From NCBI GenBank assembly GCA_003244105.1, contig QHBK01000017.1, positions 114,849 to 178,848 of the forward strand: a DNA stretch of 64,000 nt. The letters run 5' to 3'. The notes beneath the pieces were generated by a model. The model was not told the origin of the DNA. It did not search any database and saw nothing but the letters and a program-made list of their open reading frames with translations. The translations under genes and the position numbers were made by a program. The stretch is from Candidatus Eremiobacter antarcticus. GTDB taxonomy: Bacteria > Vulcanimicrobiota > Vulcanimicrobiia > Eremiobacterales > Eremiobacteraceae. This document shows, piece by piece, positions 36,127 through 45,924 of the stretch; the first letter of the stretch is position 1, and each line of letters starts with the position of its first letter.

Positions 36127-36399
36127 CTAGCGTCCTGACGCGGAAGGATGCCTGCGCCGCCGGCCGGCACCGTTGCGCCGCAAGAGGCCGCCCAGCTGAG
36201 CATCGTCGCCCTTGCGGAAAAATGTGCGCAAGGCGAATTCAATGACCGAGCTTTCACTTATCCTTTGCATAAATGCGAACTCTTCCAAACGCTCTGCCAA
36301 ACCGGCATCAAGCGTGTGAGAGACTTTCGCGATATGCGGAGTCGGTCGCGTCGGGTCCGTTCTGGCCACCGGCCCTGGTGCTCTTGACGGTCGCTTCAC
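36127..36399 (-). CDS. Ribbon-helix-helix-like small protein, copy B
   Basis: 90 aa, paralogue of the gene at 35848-36117; the shared core includes RLE..AFMQRISESSVIE, ALRTFF and KGDDAQLGGLLR. The basic Pro/Arg-rich tails at both ends differ. GTG start with AAGGA upstream. The two stops are nine bases apart, tail to tail. Probable DNA-binding dimer; target unknown. Confidence 0.65.
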   Translation of the reverse strand: MKRPSRAPGPVARTDPTRPTPHIAKVSHTLDAGLAERLEEFAFMQRISESSVIEFALRTFFRKGDDAQLGGLLRRNGAGRRRRHPSASGR

Positions 36400-36454
36400 G
36401 TCCCGTCCTTAGTTGGAACTCCTAAGAATTCCTATCCCCGCTCGCCCGTTACGA

Positions 36455-36649
36455 TTACCTTTTTTTCGCCCAGTCAAAGCGGCTGAGATCGCCCGAAAGA
36501 GGCGTTACGCTCCCGTCGGCTGCGACCAGCGCACGGACGGGTTCATTGCCTTTGAGTTCCATGAAAATGTTTCCGTTGGCTAACCGGCCCACTTCGGTGA
36601 AGCCGAGGCTTTTGAACTTCTTGAGCACGTCTTGCTGCTTATCCGGCAC
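36455..36649 (-). CDS. Small unknown protein
   Basis: 64 aa, GTG start with AAGGGG six bases upstream. One compact fold is suggested by KKFKSLGFTEVGRLANGNIF followed by strands and ending SRFDWAKKR. No family recognised. It lies 24 bases after the phosphoesterase start side of the neighbouring gene and in the same direction, possibly co-transcribed with it. Confidence 0.5.
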   Translation of the reverse strand: MPDKQQDVLKKFKSLGFTEVGRLANGNIFMELKGNEPVRALVAADGSVTPLSGDLSRFDWAKKR

Positions 36650-36673
36650 GTCGACCCCTTCTGCTCCCGCTCA

Positions 36674-38368
36674 TCAGTACGAACGAGAGGTGCGCGGCGT
36701 AAAGGCTTGCGGAGGTGATCCCATGCCTCCGGGAACGACATCCGGAGTGATACCCAAAGTGCCGCAGCTCATCGGCGGTGGGAACGATCCGATCACATCG
36801 TCCGGGACCTGCGCCGCTGCGGCCGGCAAAGGTGGGCTAACCCCTGCCAAGCGCTCGGCGTCGAATCCGCCCAGCAGGTCGGTGAGTGCCGGGTTGGTGT
36901 CGCGTGGCCCTCGCGGAAGATACGGCTTCTCGTCCGGCAGCGAGGCAAGCGCAGGCAGGTCGAAGAGTGCTCCCAGGAACTTCGAAAACGACGCGTGATC
37001 GCCCGCGTCGGAAACAATGGCGCCCGACCGTGCAAACGGTGAGATCAGTATGAGCGGCACCCTCGGCCCATCACCGCATGGTCGTCCGTCCGGGCAGGTC
37101 TCAAACACCGGCGGCGGCACGTGGTCGTAGTACCCTTCTGAGTCATCCCACACGATGATGATTGCGGAATCGTTCCAGTAAGAGCTGCGCGCGACGGCGT
37201 TGACGACCGTCGCAACCATTGCCTCGGAGATGTGCGAGTCCGAATAACCCGGATGGTCGTCGTCTCCGAGGAACGACTTGCGAACGCGCGGATCCGAATT
37301 GGCGGGCAGCCAGCCGAAGGGATTCCGATAACCGCCCTTCACGAAGACGACGCTGCGGTCGCCCAGCTTGCCCGCTTGGATCGCCGGCACAAGGTCGGTG
37401 AGGTCGTGCACGCCGCTCCACAGCGGCTCGTTGCGACGCACGTAACCGAAGAATTGCGGCACATTGTGATGGGTCACGTACGCCGGATACGTTCCACTGC
37501 CGTCATCTTTGAAGCCCTCCTGGTACCAACCCCACGGGATGGCCGGATGTCCGAGGCGCGCGAGTTCCGCGATGTCTTCGCGTATGTCGTCATTGTCGGC
37601 AGCCGCAGCGGTGGCCGACGCTCCGCTCAGCGTCAGGAGCAGGCTTGCGTAGGTTTGATCCAGCTGCTTCGTTTTCGGTTCGCCGTTGTGGTACGGACCG
37701 AACGCCGGATACAAGTCGTCGACCACGGGCTCGCCGGGGCCCGTAGCGCCCTCATTGACCACGCTTTCCGGGTGCCGCGCCCACTGCGTCAGCCCGGTCT
37801 GCGCGGCGACCAGATCGATGTTGCCGGGCGTGGAAGGTCCGTACATGCCTTGAAAGATGTGGTCGTACAGCGCAAACGTTTTGGCATACTTCCATAAGAA
37901 TGGAACCGTGTCGCAGTCTTGGTAGGCCATGGTCAAGACGCCCACGGCTTGCGCATCTTGCAAGGTCGCGCCCATCCGCAGCATGCGGCCTTCCTCAGCG
38001 GCGACGAAGAGATCCATGCGGCCCCCATCGGCCTTCGTGTACAGCGCCGGCCGGGAATGGTCGGCGTCAGCCAAATCGGCGTCGCTGATCCGGAACGGGC
38101 TGATCCACTGGTTGCCGATGGGGTCGTACTGCCGAAAGCCGTGAGCACGCGCTTCGGCGGTGGCCAGATTGTCGGCACCCGGGAAGGTGCCAAAGTAGGA
38201 ATCGAACGACCTGTTCTCTTGATAGATCACAAAGATGTGTTTGATGTGCGCACGCAGATTCGCTATCAACACAGTGCGGCCGTCGGCTGCAGGCTGCGCG
38301 CGTGCGGGCAGACACGCCACCGTGATGACGACCGCCGCGCTGAGCAGCACGAGACGAGCCTTCCTCAT
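36674..38368 (-). CDS. Secreted phosphoesterase / phospholipase C family protein
   Basis: 564 aa. Signal peptide (MRKARLVLLSAAVVITVACL, cleavage near ARAQPA), then the PF04185 phosphoesterase fold: IFVIYQENRSFDSYFGTFPG (metal/active site), PSTPGNIDL, VIWDDSEGYYDHVPPP type metal block, and GPRVPLILISPFARSG. The family includes phospholipase C and acid phosphatases; the substrate is unknown. The ATG at 38368 follows the TlpA-like stop by one base, so the thioredoxin-like gene and this gene are co-transcribed. Confidence 0.88.
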   Translation of the reverse strand: MRKARLVLLSAAVVITVACLPARAQPAADGRTVLIANLRAHIKHIFVIYQENRSFDSYFGTFPGADNLATAEARAHGFRQYDPIGNQWISPFRISDADLADADHSRPALYTKADGGRMDLFVAAEEGRMLRMGATLQDAQAVGVLTMAYQDCDTVPFLWKYAKTFALYDHIFQGMYGPSTPGNIDLVAAQTGLTQWARHPESVVNEGATGPGEPVVDDLYPAFGPYHNGEPKTKQLDQTYASLLLTLSGASATAAAADNDDIREDIAELARLGHPAIPWGWYQEGFKDDGSGTYPAYVTHHNVPQFFGYVRRNEPLWSGVHDLTDLVPAIQAGKLGDRSVVFVKGGYRNPFGWLPANSDPRVRKSFLGDDDHPGYSDSHISEAMVATVVNAVARSSYWNDSAIIIVWDDSEGYYDHVPPPVFETCPDGRPCGDGPRVPLILISPFARSGAIVSDAGDHASFSKFLGALFDLPALASLPDEKPYLPRGPRDTNPALTDLLGGFDAERLAGVSPPLPAAAAQVPDDVIGSFPPPMSCGTLGITPDVVPGGMGSPPQAFTPRTSRSY

Positions 38369-38369
38369 C

Positions 38370-39050
38370 TCAAGCGCCGGCCTTGCGAATGGCAGCGAGG
38401 AGTCGCCCTTCGGGTATTTCCCCCGAATCAGCAAAAGCAATCGTGCCCTTCTTGTCGACGATGTAAACGGTCGGAAAGCCGCTCATGCCGAAGGCGCGCG
38501 CCACTGTCATATCCCGATCGAAGATGGTCGGCCATGAGACGTGATATTGAGCGTCAAACGCATCCACGTCCTGTTGGTTTTCGGGGACGAGATTCTCCGG
38601 CGTTGCATTGGCAGCGTACGGGGAACCCGTCACCGAAACCATCGCCAGGCGCGAAGCGGGAAGCTTCGCTCGTATGTCGCGCAACACCGCCGTCATGCGC
38701 TGGCAATGCGGACACCACGTCGCAAAGATCTCGAGCAGATACGGACTGCCGGCCAGAGATGAGGATGAGATCGGCCCAAGCGGCCCCTGGACGCTCCAAT
38801 GCGGCGCTGCGCTGCCGGCCGCAGCCATCGGAGGAAGGCTTGAAGTCGGCTCGGGAGCCACGGCCGCGCCGGGCACGAGGTGCTTCGCGCCCCACAGGGC
38901 GTACACGATGATGGCCGCCAGCGCCAGCACGCCGACAACTGCGGCCACTCGCTTTGCCGCGCCGGCTTGCTTAGCATCGGCTGCAGCCGGTTGAGTGCGG
39001 GTCAGGGGCGGTTGCCTTTTCTTGGGAGATGGTTCGGACCTACGGCTCAT
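38370..39050 (-). CDS. Membrane-anchored TlpA/ResA-type thioredoxin
   Basis: 226 aa. Basic N-terminus, one membrane anchor (residues ~35-53), a Pro/Ala linker and a thioredoxin fold with active site TWCPHC (Cys113, Cys116), SVTGSPYA and the cis-Pro region SGFPTVYIVDKKG. It should exchange disulfides outside the cytoplasmic membrane. GAGG precedes the ATG. It is divergent from, and overlaps the start of, a MauE-like gene, a common redox pairing. Confidence 0.88.
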   Translation of the reverse strand: MSRRSEPSPKKRQPPLTRTQPAAADAKQAGAAKRVAAVVGVLALAAIIVYALWGAKHLVPGAAVAPEPTSSLPPMAAAGSAAPHWSVQGPLGPISSSSLAGSPYLLEIFATWCPHCQRMTAVLRDIRAKLPASRLAMVSVTGSPYAANATPENLVPENQQDVDAFDAQYHVSWPTIFDRDMTVARAFGMSGFPTVYIVDKKGTIAFADSGEIPEGRLLAAIRKAGA

Positions 39051-39485
39051 GCGCTACCTCGGATATCGCGAGTCGCTCTGGGCGTTCTGTTCATCGTGGC
39101 CGGCGCCTTGAAGATCAACCATGCTGCGGAGCTTGCCGCCACGATCGCATCGTTTCGCCTGGGCATTCCCGGACCGTTGGTCGCGACCATTGCGGTCGCG
39201 CTTCCTCCTTTCGAGATGCTCTTGGGCCTCTATCTGCTCTGGGGCAGGCTGCTCTTCGCCGCGTCACTGGCGGCAAGCGTGCTTCTGCTTTCGTTCATCG
39301 TCGTGCTCAGTTCGGTGGTCGCGCGCGGCCTGTCGGTTTCGTGCGGCTGCTTCGGCCCTGGCGATGCTGAACCGGCTACCTGGACGACCGTGCTGCGAGA
39401 TGGCATCGCGATCGTGCCTGCGGTATACTTGCTGTGGTGGTCACGCGCCCGCCGGGAGAGAAGCCCGGAAACCACAGCGCTCTGA
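39012..39485 (+). CDS. MauE/DoxX-like membrane redox protein
   Basis: 157 aa with four membrane helices: RVALGVLFIVAGALKINHAA, PLVATIAVALPPFEMLLGLY, SLAASVLLLSFIVVLSSVVA, and a last one after the cysteine motif SVSCGCFGPGD. MauE-like proteins supply or accept electrons for periplasmic thioredoxins. No ATG is available; TTG at 39012 with AGGGGCGG upstream is the best start, which makes the 5' end overlap the divergent tlpA-like start by 39 bases. The exact start is uncertain. Confidence 0.75.
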   Translation: MPFLGRWFGPTAHALPRISRVALGVLFIVAGALKINHAAELAATIASFRLGIPGPLVATIAVALPPFEMLLGLYLLWGRLLFAASLAASVLLLSFIVVLSSVVARGLSVSCGCFGPGDAEPATWTTVLRDGIAIVPAVYLLWWSRARRERSPETTAL

Positions 39486-39547
39486 CGGCCCGCATCCCGA
39501 AAATCGCCTTCTCGTAACCGTAATCGATCACGCCGCGCAAGCGACCG

Positions 39548-40761
<1,214 letters not shown>

Positions 40762-40765
<4 letters not shown>

Positions 40766-41475
40766 GCGGCCGCCGCCCGGTCGTCCAATACGATGCCGTC
40801 ACGAAACGTGATGATGCGGCGCGCCCACGACGCGACCTCCGGTTCGTGCGTCACCACGACCACCGTGATGTTGCTGCTCTCGTTCAAGTCGCGAAACAGC
40901 TTCATGATCTCGTCGCTGCTGCGGCTGTCCAGGTTGCCCGTCGGCTCGTCGGCAAGGATGAGCGATGGGCGGTTGACCAGCGCGCGCGCGATCGCCACCC
41001 GTTGTTGCTGCCCGCCGGACAGCTCGGTCGGACGATGATCGAGCCGGTCGCCCAAGCCGACGCTCTGCAAAGCTGCTTCGGCTCGCTCGCGTCGTTGCTC
41101 GCTGCTGATGCCGCCGTAGATCAGCGGCAGCTCGACGTTGTCGACCGCTGTGGTCCGCGCAAGCAAGTTGAACCCTTGAAACACGAACCCGATGTACTTA
41201 TTGCGTATGCTGGCGAGCTCATCGCGCGACATCCGAAAGACGTCGTGGCCTTCCAAGAGGTATGTCCCCGAGGTCGGCCGGTCCAGGCATCCCACCAAGT
41301 TCATGAAAGTCGATTTGCCCGAGCCCGAGTGGCCCATCACGGCGACGAATTCGCCGCGCTTCACGGAGACGGATACGCTGTACAGCGCGCGAACCTCTAC
41401 GGATCCCAACGTGTAAATCTTGGTCAGGTCCCTGGTGTCGATGACGCGCGCTTGAGATGCATTCTCATTGAGCAC
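40762..41475 (-). CDS. MacB-type ABC transporter ATPase
   Basis: 237-aa ATPase. Walker A GHSGSGKST, Q-loop FVFQGFNLL, signature LSGGQQQRVAIARAL, Walker B LILADEPTGNLDS and the H-loop VTHEP. The GTG at 41475 is the first plausible start after the adaptor gene's stop; the longer frame to 41727 lies inside that gene. Third gene of the adaptor-ATPase-permease operon in transcription order 2. Confidence 0.93.
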
Positions 41476-41516
41476 GTGACTATGGTCAAGATTTAGTTCC
41501 GCTCCCGGTGTCTGCA

Positions 41517-43103
41517 CTATGGACGGCCGCCGCCCCCGAATCCGCCGCCGCCAAAGCCCGGCCCGCCCGCTCCACCACCGCGTGCAGGGCGTGCGGTTTG
41601 GGACTCGCCGATGATGACGCGGTCGCCCTCTTGCAGGTCTCCGCTTTTGATCTCCACGTTGGTTCCATCCGAGTATCCGATGGTGACCGGCACGCGAGAC
41701 GGGCGACGCCCGGCTTGCACGACCCACAGGAACGTCTTGGAGTTGGGAGCCCCCGCGACCGGCTGAGGAGACGCCGCCGCGCCGGCCGAAGCGCCGCCCC
41801 CGGCGGCGGCTGAACCGCCGGCCGCCGAGCGCCCGGCGGACGGCCGGTAAAGCAGCGCGGCTACCGGCGCCGACAAGACGTTCTTGCGCGACACGACGTC
41901 GATGGTAACGTTGGCGGTCATGCCGGGCCGGAGGCGTCCGGCTTGATCGTGCACGGCTACGACTGCGTCGTAGGTGACCACGTTTGACACAGTGGTCGGG
42001 TTTACGCGAACTTGTTTCACGGTCCCGTGGAAGCTGACGTTGGGAAACGCGGGTACGGAGATGTCGGCTGCTTGACCGACCTTGAGCTGCCCGACGTCCG
42101 CCTCGTCGACGGACACATCGACCTGCATATCTTTGAGGCTGGATGCGATGACGAACAGCGTGGGCGTTTGCAGCGAGGCCGCGACGGTCTGTCCGACGCT
42201 CACGCTGCGGGAGACGACGATGCCGTCGATCGGGCTTCGGATGACGGTGCGGTCGAGGTTATAGTCGGCCTCTTGCGCTTGCGCGGCTGCGACGTCGATC
42301 TGGGCCGCGGAGGCTCCGGCCTGATGGCGTGAGGTCGTCTCTTGAGCTTGCGCTCCCAAGACCTGAGCGCTTCCGCCGGTGGCTTGCTGTTGTGCGGCTT
42401 CCAACGAGGAGCGCGCAGCCTGCAGCGATTGCGCATTGCTTCGATCGGTTGCGAGATCCGCATCCATCTGACTTTGAGGGATGAAACCTTGCGCCAGCAG
42501 CGAGCGGGCTCGCTGCACGGTGGCCTGCGAGAGCGTCTGCTGCGCCAGGGCTTTTTCGACGTTGGCTTGTGCGGCGCCGATGTTGGCGCGCAGCTGAGCC
42601 GCGTTGGCCATGGAGTTCTGCGCGGCGGCGGCGTTCTGGTTGATGGTGCTCTCGCTCGCCGCCGCTTGGGCGCGCGCTGCCTGCAAGGTGGCATGCGCCT
42701 GCGCGGACGAGGCTCGGAAACTCGTTGGATCCAGCGTTGCGAGCACTTCGCCTTTATGCACGATCGAGTTGTAGTCGACGTTCAAGGCGGCAATGGTGCC
42801 GGACACTTGCGTGCCGACCTGCACTTGATTGACCGGATTCACGGTGCCTGTTTCCTGGATGGTCGCGTTGATCGTTGTGCGTTGCACCGTTGCGGTGATG
42901 TAACGAGAGCCGCCAGCGCTTTTGCGCGCGTGCTGGACGAAATAGAAGACGATGCCCGCGATGACGATCAGCGCAATGGCCATCCATATCCTCGGCCGGC
43001 GCTTGCGCTGTCTGTCCTGGGGGAGGTTTGACCCGAGGTCTGGAGGACCGGCGGTCCGAGCCCGTTCCGGAGGCTCCTGAATTGTCGTGTACATGCTTGA
43101 CAT
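41517..43103 (-). CDS. MacA/HlyD-type periplasmic adaptor protein
   Basis: 528 aa. Cytoplasmic tail, one membrane anchor (residues ~38-58, IWMAIALIVIAGIVFYFV), barrel/lipoyl halves (VQVGTQVSGTIAALNVDYNS, GEVLATLDPT, and later IRSPIDGIVVSRSVSVGQTV) around a long alpha hairpin rich in Ala and Gln (~residues 110-260), then a beta-barrel domain. A glycine-rich tail (GGGG repeats) ends the protein. ATG at 43103 follows AAAGGAG. First gene of the efflux operon; divergent from the sensor kinase. Confidence 0.88.
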   Translation of the reverse strand: MSSMYTTIQEPPERARTAGPPDLGSNLPQDRQRKRRPRIWMAIALIVIAGIVFYFVQHARKSAGGSRYITATVQRTTINATIQETGTVNPVNQVQVGTQVSGTIAALNVDYNSIVHKGEVLATLDPTSFRASSAQAHATLQAARAQAAASESTINQNAAAAQNSMANAAQLRANIGAAQANVEKALAQQTLSQATVQRARSLLAQGFIPQSQMDADLATDRSNAQSLQAARSSLEAAQQQATGGSAQVLGAQAQETTSRHQAGASAAQIDVAAAQAQEADYNLDRTVIRSPIDGIVVSRSVSVGQTVAASLQTPTLFVIASSLKDMQVDVSVDEADVGQLKVGQAADISVPAFPNVSFHGTVKQVRVNPTTVSNVVTYDAVVAVHDQAGRLRPGMTANVTIDVVSRKNVLSAPVAALLYRPSAGRSAAGGSAAAGGGASAGAAASPQPVAGAPNSKTFLWVVQAGRRPSRVPVTIGYSDGTNVEIKSGDLQEGDRVIIGESQTARPARGGGAGGPGFGGGGFGGGGRP

Positions 43104-43192
43104 TCTAGCGCGTTCTCCTTTGACGAGCCTGGGAGAGGCCGGGGACTCACAGACGGCTTTAAGGCGGCCCCTGTACAATCACAAAGCGAGCG

Positions 43193-43206
43193 CTATGTAA
43201 GCATAG
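43193..43206. promoter_or_regulatory. Inverted repeat between adaptor and sensor-kinase genes
   Basis: CTATG-TAAG-CATAG, a perfect 5-bp inverted repeat in the 138-base divergent region. It could be an operator for one or both promoters. OmpR-type regulators usually bind direct repeats, so the local response regulator is not an obvious ligand. Confidence 0.3.
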
Positions 43207-43241
43207 GCATTCCGGCGCAAGCGTGCGTTGACGGGATTCAC

Positions 43242-44699
43242 ATGAAGATGCGGAGTTTGAGGCCAGGCATCGTTTTGGGAGCTGTGGCGGCCCTGTGGGC
43301 GGCGGGCGTCGTGTTGGCGTGTTTGTGGGCGTTCACGATTGCAGCGCCCAACATCTGGCGCGATGCCAATCGCCGGACCGGAATCGCAAACGATGTGGTA
43401 AAGCTAGCCCAACGCCTGCAGCAGCAACACGTGCCGGTCGCGCAAAGCGCAACCCAGATCGTCAACCGCGTCACCGCGGTCCCTCAGTTCACGGCCGTCG
43501 TGGTGGATGACACGGGCAAAGTACTGGCCGGCAATCGCCAACTTGCTGCGGCTACGCCGCTTCGGCGTTTTCCACCTCCGCTCGAAGGCTCGCCGCCGCC
43601 CGGCTTACCGCCGTTGCGCGATCTCTTCGAAACGCGCCTGGCTAATTCCGACAACGCGGGGACCGTGCGGTCCCCGGTTCGCCGCATGAGCAGTCCGCCG
43701 TCGGTCATCCGGCTCCCAGGCGAGACCGTGATCTTCGCGCCTTTGTCGGACCCGATCGAGGCGATTCAGGATCTGGAGCGCTGGACCGTCATAGGGCTTG
43801 TCATCCTCACCTTTGTGTGCGTGTGGATTGTGGGGCGCCGCTATTTCATCAGCACTGCACGGCCGATGGAGCGGGTGCGAACCGCTTTGCTGCAACTGGT
43901 TCAAAGCGACTACGCCCGCGTCGAAGTTTTGGCGGCTGACGACGGCGCAGGAGCTGAGTTGGTGGACGCATACAACGTTGCCGCCAAAGAGATGAGCAGC
44001 ATCTATCGCCAGAAGGCGGAGTACGAGACGAATATGCGGCAGTTCGTGGCTGATGCGGGCCACGAACTGCGCACTCCGCTCACCGTCATCATGGGATACG
44101 TCGAATTGGTGCGCCAGATGGCGAAGATAGACGACGGCATGGCCACTCGCATCTTCTCCGAGATCGAGGGCCAAGGCAAGCGCATGACGATGCTGATCCA
44201 AAAGCTCCTGCTGCTAACGCGCATCGAGAGTCAGGACCCGCGTGACGTCAAGGTGCTGGACGCGGCGGCTGTCGCGCACAGCATCGTCGACTCCTTTCGG
44301 CCGCTCGCCAACGGCTCACGGTTCGTGGAGGATACACAGCCCGGTTCATTTGTCGAAGTATCCGAATCAGAATTTCGCGAGTCCCTCAGGAACCTGCTCG
44401 ACAACGCGCTCAAGTACGCGCCTGGCACCACGATCGTCACATCAGTCCGCACGGAGGGAGATTCGGTTCTGATCCGAGTTCGCGACGATGGGCCCGGGAT
44501 GAGCCCCGAGCTGAGCGCCCGTGCGTTCGAGCGCTTCACCCGCGGCGAAACGGCTGGTTCCGTCGGCGGATCGGGTTTGGGCCTTGCCATCGTCAAGCGC
44601 TCGATGGAACGGGGCGGCGGCTCAGTCTCCCTCGATACCAAGTTGGGAGAGGGCACGACGGTGGAGATCCGGCTCCCGAATCAGGAAGCTGCCGCCTAG
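43242..44699 (+). CDS. Sensor histidine kinase
   Basis: 485 aa. Two membrane segments (residues ~12-35 and 181-198) bracket a ~145-residue extracytoplasmic sensor with a Pro-rich part. HAMP-like linker, then HisKA with phospho-acceptor His274 in DAGHELRTPL, and an HATPase domain with N-box RNLLDNALKYAP, DDGPGMS and GGSGLGLAIVKR. Faces the response-regulator gene tail to tail and the MacAB operon head to head, so it probably controls that exporter; this is inference from position. Confidence 0.92.
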   Translation: MKMRSLRPGIVLGAVAALWAAGVVLACLWAFTIAAPNIWRDANRRTGIANDVVKLAQRLQQQHVPVAQSATQIVNRVTAVPQFTAVVVDDTGKVLAGNRQLAAATPLRRFPPPLEGSPPPGLPPLRDLFETRLANSDNAGTVRSPVRRMSSPPSVIRLPGETVIFAPLSDPIEAIQDLERWTVIGLVILTFVCVWIVGRRYFISTARPMERVRTALLQLVQSDYARVEVLAADDGAGAELVDAYNVAAKEMSSIYRQKAEYETNMRQFVADAGHELRTPLTVIMGYVELVRQMAKIDDGMATRIFSEIEGQGKRMTMLIQKLLLLTRIESQDPRDVKVLDAAAVAHSIVDSFRPLANGSRFVEDTQPGSFVEVSESEFRESLRNLLDNALKYAPGTTIVTSVRTEGDSVLIRVRDDGPGMSPELSARAFERFTRGETAGSVGGSGLGLAIVKRSMERGGGSVSLDTKLGEGTTVEIRLPNQEAAA

Positions 44700-44744
44700 C
44701 CTCTGCCCAGGCGCGGCTTGCAATCGCTTCTGTTTGACCCGTGT

Positions 44745-45428
44745 CTATTTTTCGCTGCGCACCGAGTAGCCGGCGCCGCGGATCGTGTGGATGAGCTTGT
44801 CGGTAAAGCCCGCGTCGATTTTGGCGCGCAAGTACGAGATGTAGGTCTCGACGTTGCCGATCTCGCCTTCGAAGTCGTGCCCCCAGACCAACCGCAAAAG
44901 GTCTTCCTTTGAGAAAACGCGCCGGGGTTCGCGCATGAGGGTGATGAGCAGGCTCGCCTCTTTGTTCGTCAGCGATATCTTCTTGCCGCCGCGAGTGACC
45001 TCGCGCTTGTCGACGTCGACCACCAGATCCTCACAGCGCAAGATGGTAGGCGACGCGATGTACGGACGACGCAGGCAGGCCTCGAGCCGGCTGATCAGCT
45101 CGAGAAAGGCGAACGGCTTCGGCATATAGTCGTCTGCGCCGAGGTCGAGGCCAGTCAGCCGGTCATCCAGCTCCGTCTTTGCGGTGAGCATGATGACGGG
45201 CGCCTGCGTGTGGCGCCGGATGGAAGGCAACAGCTGGAAACCGTCGGCGAACGGCATCATGACATCCAACACAATGGCATCGGGACCCCATTGGTCGATC
45301 GTCGCATCCAAGGAGCGGCCGTCCGACAAACTGCGCACGAGATAGCCGTGCTGCTCCAATCCCAGCTGCAGCATCTCTCGCATCGGGCGCTCGTCATCGA
45401 CGATCAGAACCTTTGAGCCTTGAGGCAT
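44745..45428 (-). CDS. OmpR/PhoB-family response regulator
   Basis: 227 aa. Receiver domain with acidic pair D11-D12, phospho-acceptor Asp55 (AIVLDVMMP), switch residue Thr82 (MLTAK) and Lys104 (YMPKPF); C-terminal winged helix (TNKEASLLITLMREPRRVFSKEDLL, VETYISYLRAK, IRGAGYSVR; long segment abbreviated here to its landmarks). ATG at 45428 is chosen because the receiver begins there. A TATAAT box lies nine bases upstream, leaving almost no leader. Cognate of the kinase next door by position, though the genes converge. Confidence 0.93.
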   Translation of the reverse strand: MPQGSKVLIVDDERPMREMLQLGLEQHGYLVRSLSDGRSLDATIDQWGPDAIVLDVMMPFADGFQLLPSIRRHTQAPVIMLTAKTELDDRLTGLDLGADDYMPKPFAFLELISRLEACLRRPYIASPTILRCEDLVVDVDKREVTRGGKKISLTNKEASLLITLMREPRRVFSKEDLLRLVWGHDFEGEIGNVETYISYLRAKIDAGFTDKLIHTIRGAGYSVRSEK

Positions 45429-45437
45429 TGTACCGTT

Positions 45438-45443
45438 ATTATA
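45438..45443 (-). promoter_or_regulatory. -10 box for response regulator, likely leaderless transcript
   Basis: TATAAT on the minus strand ends nine bases before the ATG at 45428, so transcription should start within about three bases of the start codon. No ribosome site fits in between. No clear -35 is seen. Confidence 0.5.
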
Positions 45444-45514
45444 CCGCGGAAAGCTTAAGCCATACTCAGAATCATCCCAGCCCATTCAAAGCGTGCCCGG
45501 TTACCATAGCGCCC

Positions 45515-45619
45515 ATGGGGCGATTACTTGCGAAAACATTGCGGCGGCCATGGGAACACACGGCGCGGGCCGTCGTGCTATGCGTAGATGGTAATCTCGA
45601 CGAATTCAGCGGAACCTGA
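45515..45619 (+). pseudogene. 5' fragment of frameshifted STAS-domain gene
   Basis: 34-codon frame (from ATG 45515) ending TARAVVLCVDGNLDEFSGT then TGA. This is the first strand and loop of a STAS fold. The rest continues in another frame from 45617. One added C in the CC at 45615-45616 would join both parts in frame (...EFSGTLMIELV...). Either a real single-base deletion or a sequence error; the TGATG overlap would also allow coupled translation of two pieces. Confidence 0.5.
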
Positions 45620-45924
45620 TGATCGAGTTGGTCGCAAAAATGATCGATCTGGGACACGTCAGCTTTCTTTTCGATCTGTATGCCGTGAAGGCCGTGAACG
45701 CTGAGGGAGTGCGAGCGTTTGCCGCGATCGTGCGCCAGGTCGGCGAATGTGCGGGCGCAGTCGGCATTTCCGCCAGCAACGCCATTGTGAAGTCTGCGTT
45801 TCAACCCGTCGAACTGCAGAACGTGTTTTCGTCGGAAGATCTGACCGGGTTGACAAAAGACAAGGTGGTCTCCATCGGCTTGGCGAGGACGCGGGCATTG
45901 CAAAGGTTGAACCGGAGCCGATGA
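45619..45924 (+). CDS. STAS-domain protein, main part
   Basis: 101 aa as read. The fold continues MIELVAKMIDLGHVSFLFDL, AVNAEGVRAFAAIVRQVGE and ISASNAIVKSAFQPVELQNVF, the STAS order seen in anti-sigma factor antagonists. The usual phosphorylated Ser/Thr position is Asn (AVNAEG), so phospho-switching is unlikely. The first strand is out of frame upstream (see 45515-45619). The stop overlaps the cytochrome c ATG (ATGA), so the two are co-translated. Confidence 0.6.
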   Translation: MIELVAKMIDLGHVSFLFDLYAVKAVNAEGVRAFAAIVRQVGECAGAVGISASNAIVKSAFQPVELQNVFSSEDLTGLTKDKVVSIGLARTRALQRLNRSR

